This document shows, piece by piece, positions 58,401 to 64,000 of a stretch of DNA of 64,000 nt. The stretch spans positions 24,787,131 to 24,851,130 of the forward strand of contig NC_092795.1 in the NCBI RefSeq assembly GCF_918797505.1, in the 5' to 3' direction. A program made the translations under genes and the position numbers. Position 1 is the first letter of the stretch. Every line of letters begins with the position of its first letter. This stretch comes from Bemisia tabaci (Eukaryota; Arthropoda; Insecta; Hemiptera; Aleyrodidae). The notes under the pieces were generated by a model. That model was not told the origin of the DNA. It did no database searches and was given only the letters and a program-made list of their open reading frames with translations.

Positions 58401-61400
58401 AAGGATTAATAGTATGATGTTATAAAGATTCCTTGAAAACTTGTAGCCTTGGCTTTTATTGTTGAAGAAGGATTACAGCAGAGTTGATCTAACGTCAGAC
58501 AGCTAGAGGAAAAAAAATTGATAATAAATGTATTAAGGCTGCCATGAACATTCACATTAAATTTCAAAATTGATAATTATTTAATCCTCTTTCAGTCTAG
58601 TCCCCCCCCCCCCCCCCCCCCCCCCGGCTCACTGCACCGCAGTAAGAAGTTAATCTTCACTGATAAAACCTACTAGATCAAACAGGGTTTTTTAGACCAC
58701 CCATACCAGGCTTTTTTTCTTGGTTAATTAAGGTGGGATGAAAACGGAGACCATGGGGTCGAGGGAATTGTCCCTAAGGATTCCATACATTTTGTGGCCC
58801 TGAAGCCCCCCGGCTGCCATTGGGGGGCAAAAGGAGGGTCGTGACTTAAAAATTGGGGCCCCTGTCAGAATTTTGTAATAATAGCATCATATTCAAAAGT
58901 TGCAATAAATTGTAGCTCTATTACTCTATATCAAAAATTGCAAAATCAGACCATTCCTTTTCGAATTATTGACTTCTAGAGGTGGGAGACAGGGGCCCTC
59001 TCCCCAAAATTCAATTCTGCCAAACTGACATTCAGTCTAAGGATAGGTATATGGAGGTTGTCCTAGGTAATCGAGTATCAGAAATCCGAATTGGACAGTA
59101 CCAAAACCCTCCAAACATTTTCTGATGTGATTCAGGGGGCTCTAAACTTGGAAAAGTTACAAAATTACGGACTCTCTATAAGTATCACAACCGAAAATGT
59201 TTGGACTACATTTTGCAATTAGGAACAATAAATTGTGCCTCAGTTTAAAACCATCGTATTAGTTTCTCTATCTAGGTAAGTTATAGTTCCGAATTGCAAA
59301 ATGAGATCCATTTGGGGGGCTTCGCGACTGTCGCATTCGAATGCCTGGTGATCGATTACCTTGGGTAACATTTTTTCTCTGCGCATCCATGTCAATTTAG
59401 CGATATTGAATCCTGGGGAGGGGGCCTTGTTCCAGTGTCATGTCCCCCAAATTCAAAATTTTGACGGAATCTCAACTTTTTTAGTCACGACCTGCTCCCT
59501 TTTACCCCCAAGAGGAACCCGGGGGAAGGGGCTTCGGGGCCACGAAATTTGGATTCCTCGGGATTTCCTCTTCGATCCCGCGGGCTCCAAGTTAATCCGA
59601 TCTAAAATAGACAGGGGCGTGGCTAGGAAATTTCTGTAGGGGGGCCATGGGACCACCTCTCGTGGTGAAGAGAGCGGAGGGGGGTGAGGAATGGAGGATC
59701 CCGTTTTTCTGGAGGGGCCACAAGATTTCTGGGGGGGCCAGGCCCCCCAGGACCCCCCTAGCTATACGCCCATGAAAATAGCCGACATCTTGGACATTTA
59801 TGTCGACCCGGAAGTTACAAACCCATCCGAATGGTACTTACAGGTAGTGTTGATTGTTGGTGACAGGGGCCCCGTCCTTTATCCACATGATGGTGGGGAG
59901 AGGGAAAGGCCTCGATATGGCATTCGAGATCCATGTCGAATCCGGGCGCTTGGCCGAGTCGGGGGCGTTGGACGGTGATGATCGGCGGGAACTCAACGTC
60001 GACGCTGATACGCCGTGAGACGTGTCTCCCGATTCCGTTGTCGGCCACGCAGTAGTACGTTCCGCGGTCCTCTTTGCTGATCGACGGGATTTTCAAGATG
60101 TTACCTCTGCAAACATCATTTTCATTACATCTTATTCATAATTGGACTGCATTTTGCAATTTGGAGCTATAAATTCTGGCTCCTCTGGAAAAACATTTAT
60201 GTGCATTGGGAAACTAATGGCACATACGTTGTTTTTAAATCGGGCCAGAATTATAGTTCCAAATTGCAAAATATAGTCCAATTAAGGTGTCTACAAGTCC
60301 GGAATTTCCGGAAAGTTCGGAACTAGTACTGATTTTTTAAGGGTGGTCCGGAAGTACTGAAAAAGTGTGGAAATTCCACAAGAAGGTCCGGAATTTTTTT
60401 CATTTCGGAGGGAGAAATTCAAATTTGTGATATTTTCGATTTTCGTCAAATTGAGGTACTGGAAAAGTACTGACTTTTTCTGTTGAGGAGGTACTGACTT
60501 TATTGGGAAAGTACTAAAAAAGTACCGTAAAAGTACTTATTTTTGGGCAGCCTGTTTTAGTAGACACCGTGATAATGCACTGAATGGTCATCGGTTTGGT
60601 AATAAAAATAAGAGGCAGCATTCAGCATCCTTGATCCGAAAAACTGAAAATTTATGATCTAGGAGAATTTTCGCGATCGATAGACAAACGAAAGTCCCTC
60701 TGAGGAAAATTCTGATTGATATCATTAGCAGCAGTATTTAGCATATTCCTAATTTTTTAATTGAGTGTTCGAAGTGGATTCAATACTGAATTGTTACGAT
60801 TGTTGACCAAAAGGCAGCGAACTGCGGGCTGATTGTTGAAATTGACAGAAAAATCATTGGACTAAGAAGGCAAAGGATAAATTTACCGATCATACTGGTT
60901 TGAAACGAGTGGTTGTTATGCATTAAGGGGGAAAATGATAAAGTAACTATAGGGCCTCTCCTCCCCTCGTGGTTGCCGTTAGTTAGTCTATTACTCAACT
61001 CCTTTGTCCATTCCAATCGCCCACCTCCTCCAATAGGATCTCTCCGTTTCCTACTTTTCTTCTTTTTCCATCGCTCTGTCTATCAATTTTAAAAATCAGC
61101 TGGCAGTAGTTATCTACTCTCGACTCGTGACAGCAGCTCTGTTTGAAAAATTGGTATGAGCCGAATTTAAAAAAAGAAATGATATTTGATCGTGATAATT
61201 CGTCTATTGACACCAATAATTAGAGTTTACAACGGCCTAAGTGAATTTTCTTCAATGTAGGTGAGTAGCATATTTTAAAGGAACAATGCAAAAGACGTTC
61301 AGTTTATTAAAATTGTTTCGCTATAAAATTGAAATTCTCAATTAATATTTGCACAATATGCCACTGTAACCACTGGAGACAACATTACCGCCCCGATTTC

Positions 61401-63294
61401 AGAGGATAGGCAACCCGCAACCACTCCAAAAATTACAAGTTTGTCTTAATACGATTTTTATAGGTTCAGCACCTTGAAGGAGAAATAACATGTAAATTTA
61501 ACTCAAACTCGCATGTTTAGCGAAGGCGTTGTGATTTCTTTCTGCCGATTTTATGCCATGGGTAAAGTTAACCGTGCGTACAGTAAAATTTCAAAGATTG
61601 GACGATGAGATTGCTACTCAAAACAACGAAACCTTTTTGAGCTCGGGGCGTGCATATAATTGAAATAAAAAACTGACAAATCTGACGCGAAAGCCGAAAC
61701 AAAAACTAATGTCAAAATAAAACTGAACGGAAAAATTTAAAATTATATGATTGTCGAGATTTGGAAAACGTCCCTTGGAGGTTTGAAAAATGCAATTTTG
61801 AAACTTTATTTCATTTTTCTAGTACGTTAGGTATTTTTTTGAGCGTACCTATAAATTGATCCGCCTGTAGGCAAAATGGCATTATTTTCTCTGCGCCATG
61901 AAATTCGCGGAATAGGGAAACCACTAGCGTAGCATTCGAGATCCACGTTTTGCCCTTGGTTTCTCATAATACCCTGCGTTGAGTTATCCAGAATCATAGG
62001 CGGTTTGCGCACTCGTAGCCACACGTCTGATGTCAGCTTGTTTGATAGATCAATGATCACTTGGCATTGGTAGAGTCCGGCGTCTGTCTCCTGAATGTCT
62101 TTGATCTAGAGGAAAAAATTATTTTTATTAGCGCAAAGTTGAATACCAATCCTTATAGATCGGACATTAAAACAAATATCTGAGAAAATTCAATCATTGT
62201 CCTCTTAGTGATTAAAAAGTTTCGTTCTTCGTTGTCCATGAACCGTCAGGCTCTATCGAGATAGATGAGACAGTAACGGGGTAAGCTTTGCGATGTATCG
62301 ATTGATCCATCATTTAAACCTATGGAAAAGGATCGATAAACATGATGTTCGCAACGAACACCTTAAAAATAGATTCTTTAACGCAGCTTCAAATGGGGAA
62401 ATATCAATAATCGATCATTCACGCTTCGCCACTGGATGAGGAATCTCTATAAAATTAAATACCGTAATAGGTAGGACTACTCTGATCATGTCAACAATTC
62501 AATGCGTAAATAAAAGAATCCCAACACATTTTTCGGAATTTTTGAAGAGTGTCACAAAAAACGTATGACGATAAATCAAAATATTGTATTATGCAATGTA
62601 GGAATGTTAACATAAAACATAAGATATTTTGAAGACTCAGCAGCACGTGACAAGACATACGTTTATAGAAGTACACACCGCGGGTAACCAGGCAAGCACT
62701 GGATTGGTTTCATCGATGTTTGGTTTCGGTGCTTAGCATTGACCGTGCCATTCCCAAAGTTTTAAGTTGAAAGTGGGGGTCATCGATGAGGGTTCTTGCA
62801 ACATATTTCAAGATCATCGATGAATGATGCATCGATGACCCCCACACCTTCAGCAAAACACTTGCAACGTGTGCAAAAAGCATAATGACATTATTCATCT
62901 CGTTTTGGAAAGGTACACTGTACAGCCGAGTACTAAGTTTTTAAATTGCATTATAATTCATTTATCTGAGGAGGCCTGTAAATTTTCCTGCCGAAACGTC
63001 TGGGTTCCTTCTCTAGCGTTGTTACGCGGTGATCGATTCGTTAAAATCCTACCTGTAAAGTGTATGTTGAACTTGAGACATCATGTCGAAGAGCGAAGCG
63101 ACTGTCCCTAACGATGAGGGAGCTGCCGCTAGATATAGGGAGCTGCTCACTGCCGTTTAGTCGATCTGCTTTTACCCACAAAATCGGGTACTCTTGCGCA
63201 TACTGGACGGAGCACTCCAATTCAGCGATGCCCCCCACGTTTTTCAGCTGCTCAGGAGAAATTCGGGCGATTGTAGGGGACCTTTGACAGTCGG
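55468..63294 (-). CDS. Lac: Lachesin, three-Ig-domain adhesion protein, 5'-partial, one frameshift
   Basis: In insects lachesin is a cell-surface Ig protein of septate junctions and the nervous system. Exons in transcript order: 63053-63294, 61849-62105, 59842-60106, 56433-56572, 55468-55538. Phases agree throughout once a frameshift is allowed for. Ig1: ELECSVQYAQEY ... AGLYQCQV. Ig2: DLECYASGFPIPRISWRREN ... RGTYYCVADNG. Ig3: RPRLGQAPGFDMDLECHIEA ... YGHYQCKATNKLG. Each domain keeps its Cys pair. The tail PVCPPACG is typical of lachesin, but the protein then stops at GWFFW, without the hydrophobic GPI-attachment segment of Drosophila Lac. The signal peptide and start exon lie beyond the right edge. 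In the third exon the frame breaks at a GGGG run (59895-59898): one extra base turns the expected PTIMWIKDG into PHHHVDKG. The identity is firm, and whether the copy is functional depends on that base. Confidence 0.93.
56680..59560. repeat. Family of diverged 200-300 bp repeats in a lachesin intron
   Basis: The motif ACCATGAAATTCGGATTCC recurs near 56860, 57135 and 57455 and near 59540, and inverted near 58770. Each is preceded by a CCC-rich block and AAAATTTTGAGATCATGACC-like sequence. A poly(C) run of about 28 lies near 58602-58626. Confidence 0.65.
59200..59314. repeat. TGGACTACATTTTGCAA family copy in lachesin intron
   Basis: TTTGGACTACATTTTGCAAT and ATTGCAAAATGAGATCCA form the inverted ends; ATCGTATTAGTTTCTCTATC is the interior. 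Slightly shortened. Confidence 0.75.
59612..59774. mobile_element. Non-autonomous hAT-type element in lachesin intron
   Basis: Ends CAGGGGCGTGGCTAGG and CCTAGCTATACGCCCATG are inverted. Flanks AAAATAGA (left) and AAAATAGC (right) are an 8-bp duplication with one difference. It lies only about 70 bp from the splice donor of the frameshifted lachesin exon. Confidence 0.8.
59895..59898 (-). other. Single-base frameshift in lachesin Ig3 exon
   Basis: Plus-strand GGGG (CCCC in the gene). With four C the exon runs out of frame after IEAFPSP; with three it reads PTIMWIKDGAPVTNNQHY, the expected Ig3 strand. It then reaches the donor in the phase that joins the next exon (ASKAATGTDFTDAKLRIL). This is either a homopolymer error in the assembly or a real one-base insertion. 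Confidence 0.85.
60140..60283. repeat. TGGACTACATTTTGCAA family copy in lachesin intron
   Basis: AATTGGACTGCATTTTGCAA and TTGCAAAATATAGTCCAATT are inverted ends. 144 bp, same length as the copy at 4766. It is followed directly by the element at 60285. Confidence 0.85.
60285..60573 (+). repeat. GGTGTCTA-ended dispersed repeat, copy 2
   Basis: Second copy of the element at 118-415, inside a lachesin intron. It runs from AAGGTGTCTACAAGTCCGG to TAGTAGACACCGTGAT and is rich in AGTACT/GTACC motifs. The termini form short inverted repeats (GGTGTCTA / TAGACACC). Confidence 0.7.
60820..61110. repeat. GCAGGCTGATTATTGAAATTGATAGA family, second full copy
   Basis: CTGCGGGCTGATTGTTGAAA on the left and TCTATCAATTTTAAAAATCA on the right; TCCAATAGGATC and GTTAGTTAGTCTATTACTC as in the copies at 46057 and 42615. 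Confidence 0.75.
62271..62434. mobile_element. hAT-type MITE, relative of the one at 21573
   Basis: CAGTAACGGGGTAAGC on the left and CACGCTTCGCCACTG on the right; inside, TTCGCAACGAACACCTTAA matches TTCGCAGCGAACACCTTAA at 21650. 164 bp against 165 bp. Flanks GATGAGA and GATGAGGA are near-identical, suggesting the original 8-bp duplication. Confidence 0.8.
62771..62844. repeat. Short hairpin in lachesin intron
   Basis: GTGGGGGTCATCGATGA on the left is mirrored by CATCGATGACCCCCAC on the right with a loop of about 40 bp. Possibly the core of a small MITE. Confidence 0.6.
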
Positions 63295-63367
63295 CTGAAA
63301 CATGAACGAGGGGAATTTATTTTTTCTTTCGGCAACGTCTGAAAATAAAATTATCAAAAATGCAAAT

Positions 63368-63401
<34 letters not shown>

Positions 63402-64000
63402 GGGTGACCATGAGAAAAAGTGGCGAATCTTATCGAAGATATGACAGTTTAAGCATCTTGTTCCTCCGGCTGTGATAAATCAAAGTCGGGGATTTCGATA
63501 CCCATCCGTTTCGCACTGCCTCCCCAACACGGGGTGGGTTTCGGCCGGATGGTCCTCTAGATGGTTAAACTATCATATGTTGGTTTAGGCTCTAATTTGG
63601 AATAAACTCTGATCAGGAGTATGCAAGGCTAAGGAAGATCGGGGACCAAAGTCGAGCTGAACAACTAAACCAAACTCATGTTAGCGTATCTGCATGGACA
63701 ATGCCGGAATCATCCCTTTGGGATATGTCTTCGGCTGTAACACTGGGAAATGCAAATGTGTCCTTCTATAGTTTTAGTTTGCAAAAGGAAAGTGCATGAT
63801 ATCCTATCAGTACATTGCTTACGAGATGAAGCGCTGCAGGCAAAATTTTTCGGGAAATGTGCGGGCACATCAATTATAGGTAAAAATGTTAAAAGAGCAC
63901 AAAAAAATTCTTTTTAAAATTAAGTATTCAATAATGCAAAATAACATGGTTATTAAGTACAAATTTAGTGCACTTTGTAAAACAAAAGACAGAAAATCCT
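63295..64000. other. Lachesin 5' intron, no start exon seen
   Basis: Contains a poly(T) run (about 63370-63401). I found no minus-strand signal-peptide exon with a donor in the right phase, so the first lachesin exon is taken to lie beyond the window. Confidence 0.5.

Overview
This is nuclear DNA from an arthropod, almost certainly an insect. Protein-coding exons are short (about 70-600 bp), sit in frame across GT..AG introns, and are scattered in AT-rich DNA packed with small inverted-repeat transposons, homopolymers and low-complexity tracts. The lachesin-type Ig protein and the general style of the repeats point to an insect. A sap-feeding hemipteran such as a whitefly is my guess, from the feel of the repeats only, and I hold it weakly. 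There is no operon structure and no bacterial or viral gene block.

Four genes can be supported. (1) 16155-20731, minus: NPRL3, the GATOR1 subunit that restrains TORC1. (2) 21342-27302, plus: WDR77/MEP50 (Valois), the WD40 partner of PRMT5. It is head-to-head with NPRL3 across about 610 bp, so a shared bidirectional promoter is likely. (3) 43371-53756, plus: a haem catalase in nine visible exons, with the catalytic residues intact. Its first coding exon is not identified, and its short C-terminus has no peroxisomal SKL-like signal. (4) 55468-63294, minus: lachesin (three Ig domains), running off the right edge at its 5' end. It converges on the catalase.

Layout: 1-16154 is repeat-rich DNA without a convincing gene, including a nearly perfect 560-bp-arm inverted repeat at 9887-11388. 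16155-28525 holds the NPRL3/WDR77 pair. 28526-43370 is a second gene-poor stretch with MITEs, tandem repeats and T-rich or GA/CT-rich tracts. 43371-63294 holds the catalase and lachesin, whose introns carry many MITEs.

The main results of the close reading are these. Single-base frameshifts occur in WDR77 (near 24466) and lachesin (59895-59898), and both look like G/C homopolymer length errors in an otherwise intact gene. NPRL3 has a phase-neutral 62-codon candidate cassette exon with no counterpart in the human protein as I know it. Several MITE families have readable termini, including four hAT-type elements with matching 8-bp target duplications and one element with a perfect 9-bp duplication. 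I found no convincing new defence, biosynthetic or mobile system. All exon joins were made by eye from reading frame and splice sites, and no search was run.
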